A stretch of 64,000 bases of DNA from Variovorax sp. J22G73 (GTDB lineage: Bacteria; Pseudomonadota; Gammaproteobacteria; Burkholderiales; Burkholderiaceae_C), in NCBI RefSeq assembly GCF_030317035.1, contig NZ_JASZYK010000001.1:310001-374000 (forward strand), read 5' to 3'. This document shows positions 37,666 to 46,736 of the stretch, piece after piece (within the stretch, counting starts at the first letter, position 1; every line of letters starts with the position of its first letter). The notes under the pieces are model-generated. The model did not search any database. It saw only the letters and a list, made by a program, of their open reading frames with translations, and was not told the DNA's origin. Position numbers and translations under genes: made by a program.

Positions 37666-39342
37666 TCAGGCGGCAGGCGGTGGTGCCGCGCTGAGCGTCT
37701 TCGCGGGCTGCGGCTGCACAGCATCGTCCACGCTCCACGGCGCATACACCTCCGCGTGGAGGTCGGGCGAGTTCACCTTGGCCAGCAGGTCGCGCACGTC
37801 GTCCTTCACGCGCGCCAGCAACAGCCGCGCGCCGCGCACGCGCACGTAGGCCGCGAAGTCGCACAGCGCCTCGATGCTGGTGGCGTCGAGGTCGGGCGAC
37901 TCTTCCAGGCTCAGCACCATCCGCTGCAGGCCCGGCGTCGCGTCGATGCGCGTGCGGATCGATGCGAACACCGCGTCGGCATTGCCGAAGAACAGCGGCA
38001 CCTCGGGCCGCGCGATCAGCGTGCGTGGCGGCACCACGGCCTCGGGGTGGCGCGCGGTGTCGACGTAGTCGTGGCTCTGGCCCAGCCGGCCGAGCCAGCT
38101 CACGGTGGTGCGCGAGAAGCCGCGCAGCAGCAACAGCAGGCTCACGCCGATGGCCGCGAGCAAACCGTTGAGCACGCCCAGCAGAAGCACCGCGGCCACG
38201 GCCACCAGCGCCACCAGCCGGTCGCGCCGCCACTGGAAGTAGGGCCGCAGCGCGGCCGGGTTGAGCGTGTGGCTCACCGCGTGGATCACGATGGCGGCCA
38301 GCAGCGGCTGCGGCGTGTGCGCGATCCACGGCAGCAGCGTGAGCACCGCCACCAGCACCACCAGCCCCGCGACGATGCCCGCCGCGCGGCTCTGCGCGCC
38401 GGCCGATTCGTTGGCCGAGGTGGCCGAGTAGCCCGCGCCCACCGGCATGCCCTGGAACAGCGCCGACAGCAGGTTCGCGCCGCCCAGCGCCAGCAGGTCG
38501 CGGTTGGCCGACACGTTGTCGCCGTGGCGCAGCGCGAAGGTGCGGATCGAGCCGTACGACTCCGCATACAGGATGAGCGCCATCGCGAACGCCAGCCCAC
38601 CCAGGTTCTGCCACTGCGTGCGGTCGAGCGAGGGCACGCCCGGGTGCGAGAAGTCCAGCGAAATGGGCCCCACCGCCGCCACGCCCCACGCATGGCACAG
38701 GCCGTTCACGTCGAGCACGATGCCCGCCACGATCACCAGCAGCGCGGCCGGAACCGCACGCCAGCGCGCAAAGCCGCGCAGCAGCGCCAGCGCCACCAGC
38801 GCCATGGCGCCGCCGGCCAGGTTCCAGTGCCGCCAGTCGGTGGCGAGCCCGGCCACGAGCCTGAAGAAATCGCTGTGCGCGGGCTGCACCGCGAGCACCG
38901 TGGGCAGTTGCTTGACCACGATGGTCAGCGCCAGCCCGAGCGCGAAGCCGCGCAGCACCGGCTTGGCGATCAGGCTGGACACCGCGCCGAGCTTGGCCAC
39001 GCCCGCGATCACGAAGAACACGCCCGCCAGCAGCACGATGCCCGCGCCCATCGCAAGCCGCGTCGCCGCGTCCACGCCGGTGACCGACATGGTGGCCGCG
39101 AACAGCACTGCGGCCGAAGACGACGTGGCCGAGACGATCGCGAAGCGGCTGCTGCCGAACACGCCGTAGACCAGCAGGCCCGCGAACAGCGCGATGACGC
39201 CGGCCTGCGGCGGCAGGCCCGCGATGCTGGCGTACGCCACGGCCTCGGGCAGCAGCAGGCCCGCGATGGACACGCCGGCGACGAGGTCGGCGAAGCCTGG
39301 GCGGCGAGGGGCTGTGCGAATGTTCGGCGGGGTGGATGCCAT
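37666..39342 (-). CDS. SulP-family anion transporter with STAS domain
   Basis: A 558-residue transporter with about 11 helices. GFADLVAGVSIAGLLLPEAVAYA is the SulP N-terminal signature, and NLLSALFQGMPVGAGYSATSANES covers the anion-site repeat. The C-terminal STAS domain (about 435-530) has LDATSIEALCDFA in place of the common DxxSxxAL phosphorylation loop. SulP proteins carry sulfate, bicarbonate or dicarboxylates; the substrate cannot be read here. The ATG at 39342 was chosen over a longer reading to 39477 because the extension has no membrane or known motif. Confidence 0.87.
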   Translation of the reverse strand: MASTPPNIRTAPRRPGFADLVAGVSIAGLLLPEAVAYASIAGLPPQAGVIALFAGLLVYGVFGSSRFAIVSATSSSAAVLFAATMSVTGVDAATRLAMGAGIVLLAGVFFVIAGVAKLGAVSSLIAKPVLRGFALGLALTIVVKQLPTVLAVQPAHSDFFRLVAGLATDWRHWNLAGGAMALVALALLRGFARWRAVPAALLVIVAGIVLDVNGLCHAWGVAAVGPISLDFSHPGVPSLDRTQWQNLGGLAFAMALILYAESYGSIRTFALRHGDNVSANRDLLALGGANLLSALFQGMPVGAGYSATSANESAGAQSRAAGIVAGLVVLVAVLTLLPWIAHTPQPLLAAIVIHAVSHTLNPAALRPYFQWRRDRLVALVAVAAVLLLGVLNGLLAAIGVSLLLLLRGFSRTTVSWLGRLGQSHDYVDTARHPEAVVPPRTLIARPEVPLFFGNADAVFASIRTRIDATPGLQRMVLSLEESPDLDATSIEALCDFAAYVRVRGARLLLARVKDDVRDLLAKVNSPDLHAEVYAPWSVDDAVQPQPAKTLSAAPPPAA

Positions 39343-39705
39343 GATGCTTGTGCGTCGGGTCTGCCGCACGCTAGCAGCTTTCGACGGACCACAGGCTGAC
39401 GAGGTGTCGCGGGCCGCGTTGCCCGCACTGTCCGCGTGCGATCGCCGCGCGCGATGACCGCTGCGTGCGATGACCACGCCATGCCACCGACGACCTCGTG
39501 CGATGCCCGATGAATGCTTTAGAACAGGTCGTCCCGCAGCCCGCGAAGAACTTAAATCTTCCAGGCTAAGCCCTTCGTACGAAGCCCCTTTTTCACTCGA
39601 AAAAAGAGGCCTTCGCTGACACGCGCAGCCTCATGAAAGTCGCATCGCGCTGGTATGGTGCGCGGATAGTTTTTCTCGCCCGTGTCGTTGCATTGGGCTC
39701 GCCAC
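39343..39705. other. 363 bp divergent intergenic region
   Basis: It separates the SulP gene from a plus-strand membrane protein. No gene was found. A perfect 12 bp palindrome CTTCGTACGAAG lies at 39573-39584, followed at 39587-39611 by CCCTTTTT and AAAAAAGAG runs that can pair. Promoters for both sides must lie here, but none matched consensus well. Confidence 0.5.
39573..39584. promoter_or_regulatory. 12 bp perfect palindrome CTTCGTACGAAG
   Basis: It lies 122 bp before the plus-strand membrane protein start and 231 bp from the SulP start. Its perfect symmetry suggests a dimer binding site; no regulator is known to me for it. Confidence 0.3.
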
Positions 39706-40431
39706 ATGCCCATTCGCCACGACAAGATTTTTCCGCGCTACTCGTTCTATTGCGTCCTCGGCGGGCTCGCCGCCATCTATGTGTTCTGCGCCATGATGCT
39801 GGTGCCGATCAAGGTCTACATCCTTCCGTACCTGATCACGCCGGACTTCATTCGCCACCGCGGCGCGATCATCGTGCTGTTCCTGGCCATCCCCTCCGCG
39901 ATCTACCTGATCTGCTGGAAGGGCAGCGACTTCTTCGCTTGGCTTCGCGCTCCTGGCCAGCTCACCGTGGGCGAGCGCGGACTGCAACTCGGCGAACGCA
40001 CGCTGGCCTTCGCGGACATCACGCGCTTTCGCCATCTCCACAACCGCAACCATGTGCTGCTCTCAACGCGCGACGGCAAGACGTTGCGCCTGCGGCTCGA
40101 CCTGTGGGACGAACCCGATGCGCTGCTCGCCGAAGTGGAAGAGGCGGTGGGCGATGTGATGACCCACGACGTCGAGCGCCGCGTGCATGCGGGCGAGACG
40201 GTGAAGTTCGGCGTGCTCGGCCTGCAGGCCGAAGGGCTGGTGCACAAGGGCCAGCTCATCGCGTGGTCGAGCATCGACACCATCCGCACGCAGGCCGACG
40301 AAGAAGGCATGGACGTGGACGAGCACCTCGTCATCGTCGCCGACGGCAAGGCCCGGAAGATCGACCGCTCGAAGATCGACAACGAGCCCGTGCTGCTGGC
40401 CTGCCTGATGCAGCGCCTGCCCGCGGCCTGA
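39706..40431 (+). CDS. Two-helix membrane protein of unknown function
   Basis: 241 residues. Two helices (YCVLGGLAAIYVFCAMMLVPI and AIIVLFLAIPSAIYLICW) precede a cytoplasmic beta-rich domain (TVGERGLQLGERTLAFADIT, HVLLSTRDGKTLRLRLDLW) that resembles bacterial PH-like folds. I chose the ATG at 39706; a GTG at 39682 is also possible. The next gene has a similar layout and may be its partner. Confidence 0.65.
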   Translation: MPIRHDKIFPRYSFYCVLGGLAAIYVFCAMMLVPIKVYILPYLITPDFIRHRGAIIVLFLAIPSAIYLICWKGSDFFAWLRAPGQLTVGERGLQLGERTLAFADITRFRHLHNRNHVLLSTRDGKTLRLRLDLWDEPDALLAEVEEAVGDVMTHDVERRVHAGETVKFGVLGLQAEGLVHKGQLIAWSSIDTIRTQADEEGMDVDEHLVIVADGKARKIDRSKIDNEPVLLACLMQRLPAA

Positions 40432-40486
40432 AGTTTTCCCGCTCCTTTCCCAACCACTCCAACGCGCTTTCAGCGACACAGAAAAA

Positions 40487-40960
40487 ATGGAAATCTACAG
40501 CTCCGCCGCACAGCAAGAAAAGACCCGCCAGGACCGCCCCGTGTTCTATTCCCGCTCGCGCCTGGTCAGCGGCACCGTGCTCTGGGCGGTGGTGACGGTG
40601 GTGCTGGCGGTGCTGTGCATCCGCGCGCAGGACAAGAACGTCGGCATCCTCATCGCGGCCTGCTTCGCGCTGCTCACGGCATGGCTGACCTTCAAGTGCT
40701 TCAACACGCTGCGCAACATCGGCACGCCGGCGTTCGTGGTGGGCCACCAGGGCCTGACCTTCGAGAACGGCATGCTGCTGCCGTGGAGCAACATCCTGGA
40801 GAACACCTGGGTGAACCAGAGCTACATGGGCATCCCGATCAGCAAGCAGATCCAGATCAGGACCGACCTGCCCAAGCCGCAGGCGCGCGTGCTGCGCCGC
40901 GCCACCGCGCTCGAGATCTCGGGCGACGAGTACCTCGCGCTCTGCGACGCGTACCGCTGA
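40487..40960 (+). CDS. Small two-helix membrane protein of unknown function
   Basis: 157 residues, with helices VSGTVLWAVVTVVLAVLCI and GILIAACFALLTAWLTFKCF, then a soluble part (FVVGHQGLTFENGMLLPWSNI) like that of the upstream protein. The gap from the upstream gene is 55 bp. I do not recognise a named family; both could act as one small membrane complex. Confidence 0.65.
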   Translation: MEIYSSAAQQEKTRQDRPVFYSRSRLVSGTVLWAVVTVVLAVLCIRAQDKNVGILIAACFALLTAWLTFKCFNTLRNIGTPAFVVGHQGLTFENGMLLPWSNILENTWVNQSYMGIPISKQIQIRTDLPKPQARVLRRATALEISGDEYLALCDAYR

Positions 40961-40980
40961 AGACATTGCAAAGAGTCCCC

Positions 40981-41005
40981 AGGCCCTCTGGCAATTTGAG
41001 GGCCT
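40981..41005. terminator. Hairpin downstream of the small membrane protein
   Basis: AGGCCCTC and GAGGGCCT make an 8 bp stem with a 9-base loop, extended by CC/GG around a bulge. It follows the stop by 20 bp and precedes the TerC-family gene. There is no T-run, so it could be a weak terminator or a processing stem. Confidence 0.4.
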
Positions 41006-41110
41006 TGGGTAGACTGCCCGGGTGAAATCTTCTTCCGAGCCCCCCAGTAGGCCCCGCGCCTCTTCCAGTTCCCTTCCGCGCCGCCGCGCTGCGAAAACAC
41101 CTGTCGCAGC

Positions 41111-42673
41111 ATGATCGAACTGCTCACCGACCCCGCCGCCTGGATCGGTCTTCTCACGCTCGTCGTGCTGGAGATCGTGCTGGGCATCGACAACCTCATC
41201 TTCATCGCGATCCTGGCGGAAAAGCTGCCGCCGAGCCAGCGCGACCGCGCGCGCGTCATCGGCCTGAGCCTGGCGCTGTTCATGCGGCTGGCGCTGCTGT
41301 CGATCGTGTCCTGGCTGGTCACGCTGACCACGCCGCTGTTCTCGCTGTTCGGGCAGGGCTTTTCGGGGCGCGACCTGATCCTGCTGCTGGGCGGCTTCTT
41401 CCTGCTGTTCAAGGCCACGTCGGAGCTGCACGAGCGGCTCGAAGGCGTGACGCACACGGCCACCGGTTCCGCGGCGTATGCGAGCTTCACGCTGGTGGTC
41501 ACGCAGATCGTGGTGCTCGACGCCGTGTTCTCGCTCGACGCGGTGATCACCGCTGTGGGCATGGTCGACCACCTGCCGGTGATGATGGCCGCGGTGGTGA
41601 TCTCCATCGGCATCATGCTGTGGGCCTCCAAGCCGCTCACGCGCTTCGTCAACGCGCACCCCACGGTGGTGGTGCTGTGCCTGAGCTTCCTGCTGATGAT
41701 CGGCCTGAGCCTGGTGGCCGAGGGCCTGGGCTTTCACATTCCCAAGGGCTACCTGTACGGCGCCATCGGCTTCTCCGTGATGATCGAGACGCTGAACCAG
41801 TGGGCCAAGCGCAACGCGCTGAAGCACGAGGCCCGCCGGCCGCTGCGCGACCGCACGGCCGAGTCGATCATTCGCCTGCTCGGCGGCCGCGCGCCCGGCG
41901 AGCCGGCGCTGGCCGGTGCCATGCCCGATGCCGCCACGGCCGTGCAGCCCGCCTTCGCGGTGGAAGAGCGCAACATGGTCAGCGGCGTGCTGTCGCTGGC
42001 CGAGCGCACGGTGCGCTCGGTGATGACGCCGCGCACCGACATCTCGTGGGTGGACCTGAACGACGACCCCGAGGCCGTGCGCGAGCAGCTGCTGGACACG
42101 CCGCACGGCATCTTCCCGGTGTGCCGCGGCTCGCTCGACGAGGTGGTGGGCGTGGCGCGCGCCAAGGACCTGCTGGGCCACCTGCTGCGCCACGGCAGGA
42201 TCGACGAGGGCCACGGCCTGCGTGCGCCCATCTACGTGCCCGAGTCGACCACGGTGATCCGGCTCATCGACACGCTGCGCGGCGCGCGCGGCCAGCTCGC
42301 GCTGGTGAGCGACGAGCACGGCACGCTCACCGGCGTGGTCACGCCCATCGACGTGCTGGAGGCCATCGCGGGCGAGTTCCCCGACGAGGACGAGACGCTC
42401 GACGTGCTGCAGACCGCGCCCGACGCCTGGACCGTGTCGGGCGGCGCCGACCTGCACCTGCTGGAGCAGGCGCTGCAGACGCACGGCCTGGTGAGCGACG
42501 ACGACAGCTACACCTCGGTGGCGGGCTTTCTGCTGGCGCGCTTCGGCGGCTTGCCCCCACGCGACGCGCACTGGGTGCACGACGGGTACGATTTCGCGGT
42601 GACCGAGGTCGATGCCCAGCGCATCCGCACGGTCGCCGTGCGCCGGCTTCCGGCGGACGACCCTGAAACCTGA
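41111..42673 (+). CDS. TerC-family membrane protein with CBS pair and CorC/HlyC domain
   Basis: A 520-residue protein of the E. coli YegH/YoaE type. Residues 1-215 form the TerC membrane domain ([42 protein letters not shown], with the paired acidic motifs). Residues about 290-420 hold two CBS domains ([31 protein letters not shown]). Residues 430-515 form the transporter-associated CorC/HlyC domain. TerC proteins are linked to metal export, notably manganese, during protein secretion. It lies 16 bp before the flavin reductase gene. Confidence 0.88.
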   Translation: MIELLTDPAAWIGLLTLVVLEIVLGIDNLIFIAILAEKLPPSQRDRARVIGLSLALFMRLALLSIVSWLVTLTTPLFSLFGQGFSGRDLILLLGGFFLLFKATSELHERLEGVTHTATGSAAYASFTLVVTQIVVLDAVFSLDAVITAVGMVDHLPVMMAAVVISIGIMLWASKPLTRFVNAHPTVVVLCLSFLLMIGLSLVAEGLGFHIPKGYLYGAIGFSVMIETLNQWAKRNALKHEARRPLRDRTAESIIRLLGGRAPGEPALAGAMPDAATAVQPAFAVEERNMVSGVLSLAERTVRSVMTPRTDISWVDLNDDPEAVREQLLDTPHGIFPVCRGSLDEVVGVARAKDLLGHLLRHGRIDEGHGLRAPIYVPESTTVIRLIDTLRGARGQLALVSDEHGTLTGVVTPIDVLEAIAGEFPDEDETLDVLQTAPDAWTVSGGADLHLLEQALQTHGLVSDDDSYTSVAGFLLARFGGLPPRDAHWVHDGYDFAVTEVDAQRIRTVAVRRLPADDPET

Positions 42674-42689
42674 AGCGCAACCGCCCCCG

Positions 42690-43298
42690 ATGAACAACGC
42701 ATCGCACCGCCAGAGCGTTCCGCTCGACAAGGCCTACCGCCTCATGAACCACGGCCCGACCGTGCTGGTGAGCGCCGCGCACGGGGGCCAGCGCAACATC
42801 ATGGCCGCGGCCTGGGCCATGCCGCTGGACTTCGCGCCGCCCAAGGTGGCCGTGGTGCTCGACAAGAGCACCTGGACGCGCGTGCTGCTCGAAGGCGCCG
42901 GCAGCTTCGCGCTGCAGGTGCCCACGCGCGCGCAGCTCGACCTGACCGAGGCGCTGGGCAACAGCTCGGGCCGCGAGATCGTCGATGCAACGGGCCACGA
43001 TAAGTTCGCCGCCTACGGGCTTCAGACCTTCGAGGGCACGGCCACGGGCGCGCCGCTGCTCGAAGGCTGCGCGGCCTGGCTCGAATGCCGGCTGCTGCCG
43101 GAGGCGCACATCCAGGACCGCTACGACCTGTTCCTGGGCGAGGTGATCGCGGCGCAGGCCGATGCGCGCGTGTTCGCCAACGGGCGCTGGAACTTCGACG
43201 GCCACGACGAACTGCGCACGCTGCACCACGTGGCGGGCGGGCACTTCATCGTCGATGGCGAGGCGGTCGACGCGCGGCCGCTGGCGCGCAAGGCGTAG
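42690..43298 (+). CDS. Flavin reductase-like (FMN-binding split barrel) protein
   Basis: A 202-residue protein with YRLMNHGPTVLVSAAHGGQRN and MAAAWAMPLDFAPPKVAVVLDK, the signature of the flavin reductase-like family; AWLECRLLPEAHIQDRYDLFLGEV forms the later core. It probably binds FMN; redox partner unknown. The start ATG at 42690 is the first in the family register. Its end converges on the CPBP gene. Confidence 0.85.
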   Translation: MNNASHRQSVPLDKAYRLMNHGPTVLVSAAHGGQRNIMAAAWAMPLDFAPPKVAVVLDKSTWTRVLLEGAGSFALQVPTRAQLDLTEALGNSSGREIVDATGHDKFAAYGLQTFEGTATGAPLLEGCAAWLECRLLPEAHIQDRYDLFLGEVIAAQADARVFANGRWNFDGHDELRTLHHVAGGHFIVDGEAVDARPLARKA

Positions 43299-43326
43299 CC
43301 GGTCCCGGGCAAGCCTGGCGCAGGGG

Positions 43327-43359
43327 CCGGTTCAAGCCGGTTCAAGCCGGTTCAAGCCG
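43327..43359. repeat. 10 bp tandem repeat, three copies (CCGGTTCAAG)
   Basis: Three direct copies lie between the flavin reductase and CPBP stop codons; the third supplies the TGA of the CPBP gene. Copy number could vary by slippage and would not disturb either protein much. Confidence 0.8.
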
Positions 43360-44152
43360 AGTTGCGCGCCCCGCGCGGCACCAGCATCGCGCGCAGCACC
43401 ACCACGCCGCACACCGCCGCCGCCAGCGCCAGCAGCACGGCCCACAGCAGGCGCGAGGGCGACGCGGCCTCCAGCCAGTCGGCCAGCAGCAAGGTCGTGG
43501 TGTTGTAGGTGGCGTGCAGCGCAATGCAGGGAATGAGCGAGCGCGTGCGCTCGTACAGCCATGCGAGCACGGTGCCCATCACGAAGCCGACCACGAACTG
43601 GTAGATGTTCATGTGCGCCGCGCCGAACAGCAGCGCCGACAGCAAGATGGCCTGCCACCGCGGATAGCGCCGCAGGAAGCCGCGCAGCACGATGCCGCGG
43701 AACAGCATCTCTTCGAGCAGCGGCGCCATCACGCACACCGCCAGCACCGCGGCCACGCTGCCGTCGGCCATGCGGCTGAAAAACGATTCTTCCCAGCGCG
43801 ACAGCGGCACCAGGGCCGTGAGCAGCTGCAGTGCCGACGTGATGGCCAGCAGCAGCGCCGGCACCAGCAGCAAAACCGGCGGCACCACCAGCATCAGCAT
43901 GGCGCCGGGCGACGACGGCGAGTGGTGGAACAGCTCGCGGTAGGTGAGCTTCTGGAAGTGCATGACCACCGCGAACACGCAGCCGTTGCCCAGCACGGCC
44001 GAGAGCACGCCGATCTGCATGGTGTTGAGCCCCAGCCAGCCGTTGGCGTCGCGCAGCGCCGCGCCCATGACGAACTCGCACAGGAACAGCGCCACGAACA
44101 GGAGTGCGGCTTGCGCCAGCGACGGGAAGGCCGCGCTTTTCGGGGAGGGCAT
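43352..44152 (-). CDS. CPBP-family intramembrane metalloprotease
   Basis: A 266-residue protein with about eight helices. The Abi/CPBP motifs are present: Glu147-Glu148 with Arg152 (LLEEMLFRG), His180 (FGAAHMNIYQF) and His213/Asn217 (ALHATYN). Members process prenylated proteins in eukaryotes and have varied, mostly unknown roles in bacteria. It lies 42 bp from the end of the YdjC-type gene cluster on the same strand. Confidence 0.87.
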   Translation of the reverse strand: MPSPKSAAFPSLAQAALLFVALFLCEFVMGAALRDANGWLGLNTMQIGVLSAVLGNGCVFAVVMHFQKLTYRELFHHSPSSPGAMLMLVVPPVLLLVPALLLAITSALQLLTALVPLSRWEESFFSRMADGSVAAVLAVCVMAPLLEEMLFRGIVLRGFLRRYPRWQAILLSALLFGAAHMNIYQFVVGFVMGTVLAWLYERTRSLIPCIALHATYNTTTLLLADWLEAASPSRLLWAVLLALAAAVCGVVVLRAMLVPRGARNSA

Positions 44153-44194
44153 GGAGCGGGGCGCCGGAGGCGCTGACGGAAGGTGGCGCGGATG

Positions 44195-45106
44195 TTACGC
44201 GACCGGCCGCGTGGCGCCTGCCGCTGCCGGGCTGCGCTGGCGCAGCAGCTGGGACAGCGGCTGCAGCCAGATGCCGCCGGACTGAGGCTGTTGGCCTGGT
44301 TGCCCTGAGCGGTCCGCTTGCCCCGGCACGGGCAGCACCAGCTCGCGCAGCACCGCGTACTCGCGCAGCCGCGCCGCGCCGTGCGGGTCGCTCGGCAGGA
44401 TGCCCGCGGCCGGGTGGCACATGAGCACGTCGCCGTCGCCGCTGGCCGCGAGCCATTCGCCCAACCGCTTCGCATAGGCGCTGGCATCGCCCTCGAAGTC
44501 GTACACGCCCAGCAGGTGCCGGCTCGTTGGAATGCCGTGCCGCGCCGCCAGCGCGTTCAGGCGCGCGCCGCCCAGCGCATGGATCACGCGCGCCTTCCAG
44601 CGCTCGCTTCCCTGCAGCCAGCCCGGCGCTGTGCTGCGCAGCCAGGGCGGCGAGGCCGTGTAGCGCCGCGCGATTTCTTCCACCAGCAGCTGGCGCACCA
44701 CCGGGAACTGGTGCACATGGCGATGGCCGTCGATGAAGGCGGGCGCGCGGCCCATGGCGTCCTCGAAGCGGGTCATCTGGTCGCGGATGTCGGCCTTCAG
44801 CCCGGCCGCGAACACGGTGCGCGAGTAGGTCTGCGCGAGCAGGCCGGCCAGGCCGGGCTCGGGCCCGTCGACGCGCGCGGGGCGGGTCAGGTCCAGGTGC
44901 AGGCCGACGTCGAGCCGCGCGGGCGCGAAGCGGCGCAGCGCCTGCGCGCCGGCCAGCCAGGCGCTGCGCCGCACCATGCCGCCGGTGGCGGAAATCTTGC
45001 CGCGCTCGGCCAGGTCGACCACGGCCGCGTTCACGCCGCTGCTCAGGCCGAAGTCGTCCGCGCAGATGCAGATGCGGCGTGATGCGGTGGGGGGCTTGTC
45101 TTGCAT
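44195..45106 (-). CDS. YdjC/ChbG-type carbohydrate deacetylase (NaxD/HpnK-like)
   Basis: A 303-residue metal-dependent deacetylase. Asp17-Asp18 (CADDFG), His70 (GLHLD) and Asp126/His128/His130 (IDGHRHVH) form the metal and catalytic set. In Francisella, NaxD of this family deacetylates undecaprenyl-phosphate-GalNAc before lipid A transfer. It follows the GT39 gene by 10 bp in a four-gene operon that fits that role. The Gly/Gln-rich tail after residue 265 is extra. Confidence 0.85.
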   Translation of the reverse strand: MQDKPPTASRRICICADDFGLSSGVNAAVVDLAERGKISATGGMVRRSAWLAGAQALRRFAPARLDVGLHLDLTRPARVDGPEPGLAGLLAQTYSRTVFAAGLKADIRDQMTRFEDAMGRAPAFIDGHRHVHQFPVVRQLLVEEIARRYTASPPWLRSTAPGWLQGSERWKARVIHALGGARLNALAARHGIPTSRHLLGVYDFEGDASAYAKRLGEWLAASGDGDVLMCHPAAGILPSDPHGAARLREYAVLRELVLPVPGQADRSGQPGQQPQSGGIWLQPLSQLLRQRSPAAAGATRPVA

Positions 45107-45116
45107 GGAGGTCAGG

Positions 45117-46736
45117 TCAGTCGTTGCCGCCGGTCCCGTGGACTGGTGGTGCTGGTGTTGCTGGTGTTGCTGGTGTGGAAGAGGCGGCCGGTGCGCCGTC
45201 CAGGCAGTGCGCGTCGGCGGTCGTGCTGCCCGCGAAGCGCCATGCGGCCAGGCCCTGGTTCACCGCCGCAAGCTGCGCGCGGCCGAGCCAGGGGTCGGCC
45301 GGTGGCGCGCTGGCCGGCGCGACGATCCAGGTGGCACGCGGCACGCACAGCGTGGACGCGAGCCGCTCGCGCTGCACCAGCGTGGCGGCGGCGCGCGCGG
45401 GCTCGAAGCGGCCGGCGTCGTACAGCTCCTTGCGCCAGTTGTCGCGCGGGTCGTGCGCCACCGCCTGCCAGTCGTCTGACACCAGCACCGGCTCGCGCAG
45501 GTTCCAGTAGAAGGGAATCTCGTAGCTGTAGCTGTCGAGCATCAGCACCTGTTCGCCCGGCGCCACCTGCTGGCCGGCGGGCAAGCGCAGCCGCGTGTCC
45601 GGCGGCACCGCGTACAGCGTTACCGCCACCACGCAACCCACGCACAGCGCGGCAGAGGCCAGCGTGGTGGCGCGCACCTTGGGCAGCAGCCGTTGCGGCG
45701 CGCGCCCCGCGAGCACGCGCTGCGCGATCAGGCAGGCCAGCGGCGGCAGCGCCGGCAGCACATAGCCCACCAGCTTGGAGCGCGGCAGCGAGAAGAACAC
45801 CACGATCACCGCGAACCAGATCCACATGAGCACGTCGACGTCGGAGCGCTTCGCGCTCGCTCGCTCGTCCGCACCGCGCGGCACCAGCACCCATGCGAAC
45901 CACGGCAGCGTGAGCCCGGCCAGCACCGGCAGGTAGAACCAGAAGCCGTGCTCGTTGTTGAAGCCCGACGACGCGAAGCGGCGAAAGTGCTGCGTGACGA
46001 CGAAGTAGTCGAAGAACTCCGGGTACTTCAACTGCATCTCGACGAACCATGGGCCGGCCACCGCCAGCAGCACGGCCCAGCCGGGCAGCCACAGCGCGAG
46101 CTTCAGCGCCGCGAGCCTGCGTGTTGCCGCGCACCACAGCGCGATCACCATCGCCGGCAGCACCAGCCCGATGAGCCCCTTGGCCAGCAGCCCGGCCGCG
46201 GCGAACAGGTAGGCGCCGGCCAGCAGGCCGCGCCACGGCTCGTCGCGCTCCCTGGCCATGAAGGCGCCGGCCGCCAGCAGCACGGTGCAGGCGATGCAGC
46301 CGGCCACCAGCATGTCGAGGTTGGCGAACTGCGCCCCCAGGAAGAAGAAGGGCGTGGTCACCAGCACCACGGTGGACAGCAGCGCCACGCGCACGGTCGA
46401 CCAGCGGCGCAGGAACAGGAAGAGCGCCGACGCCGCCGCGCCCGCGCCCAGCACCGAAGGCAGGCGCGCGGCCCATTCGACCGGGCCGGTCAGCGCCATC
46501 GCGGCCGCGCCGATCCAGTAGAACAGCGGCGGCTTGTGGAAGAAGGGCAGCCCGTCGAGCCGCGGCACCAGCCAGTCGCCGGAGTGCAGCATGGCCAGCG
46601 CGACGCTCGCGTAGCGGCCTTCGTCGGGCGCCATCAGCGGGCGCACCCAGGCCGTGGCCAGCAGCCAGGCGAAAAGACCCGCAATGAGCCAGACGGGCTG
46701 CGGAGCGGTCCACCAGGCGGTGGCCTGGCGCCTCAT
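45117..46736 (-). CDS. ArnT-like GT39 glycosyltransferase
   Basis: A 539-residue membrane enzyme with about 12 helices. The first periplasmic loop has Asp38-Glu39 (MAPDEGRYA), followed by LDGLPFFHKPPLFYW, the ArnT/PMT signature. It would move an amino sugar from undecaprenyl phosphate to lipid A or another periplasmic acceptor. The start overlaps the GT2 stop (ATGA). The last 25 residues are Ala/Pro/Thr repeats (PATPATPAPP) of low complexity. Confidence 0.88.
   Translation of the reverse strand: MRRQATAWWTAPQPVWLIAGLFAWLLATAWVRPLMAPDEGRYASVALAMLHSGDWLVPRLDGLPFFHKPPLFYWIGAAAMALTGPVEWAARLPSVLGAGAAASALFLFLRRWSTVRVALLSTVVLVTTPFFFLGAQFANLDMLVAGCIACTVLLAAGAFMARERDEPWRGLLAGAYLFAAAGLLAKGLIGLVLPAMVIALWCAATRRLAALKLALWLPGWAVLLAVAGPWFVEMQLKYPEFFDYFVVTQHFRRFASSGFNNEHGFWFYLPVLAGLTLPWFAWVLVPRGADERASAKRSDVDVLMWIWFAVIVVFFSLPRSKLVGYVLPALPPLACLIAQRVLAGRAPQRLLPKVRATTLASAALCVGCVVAVTLYAVPPDTRLRLPAGQQVAPGEQVLMLDSYSYEIPFYWNLREPVLVSDDWQAVAHDPRDNWRKELYDAGRFEPARAAATLVQRERLASTLCVPRATWIVAPASAPPADPWLGRAQLAAVNQGLAAWRFAGSTTADAHCLDGAPAASSTPATPATPAPPVHGTGGND

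Noticed and set aside
43327..43359. Tandem CCGGTTCAAG as a possible CRISPR or regulatory array
   Set aside because: The copies are contiguous without spacers and only three in number; simple slippage explains them.
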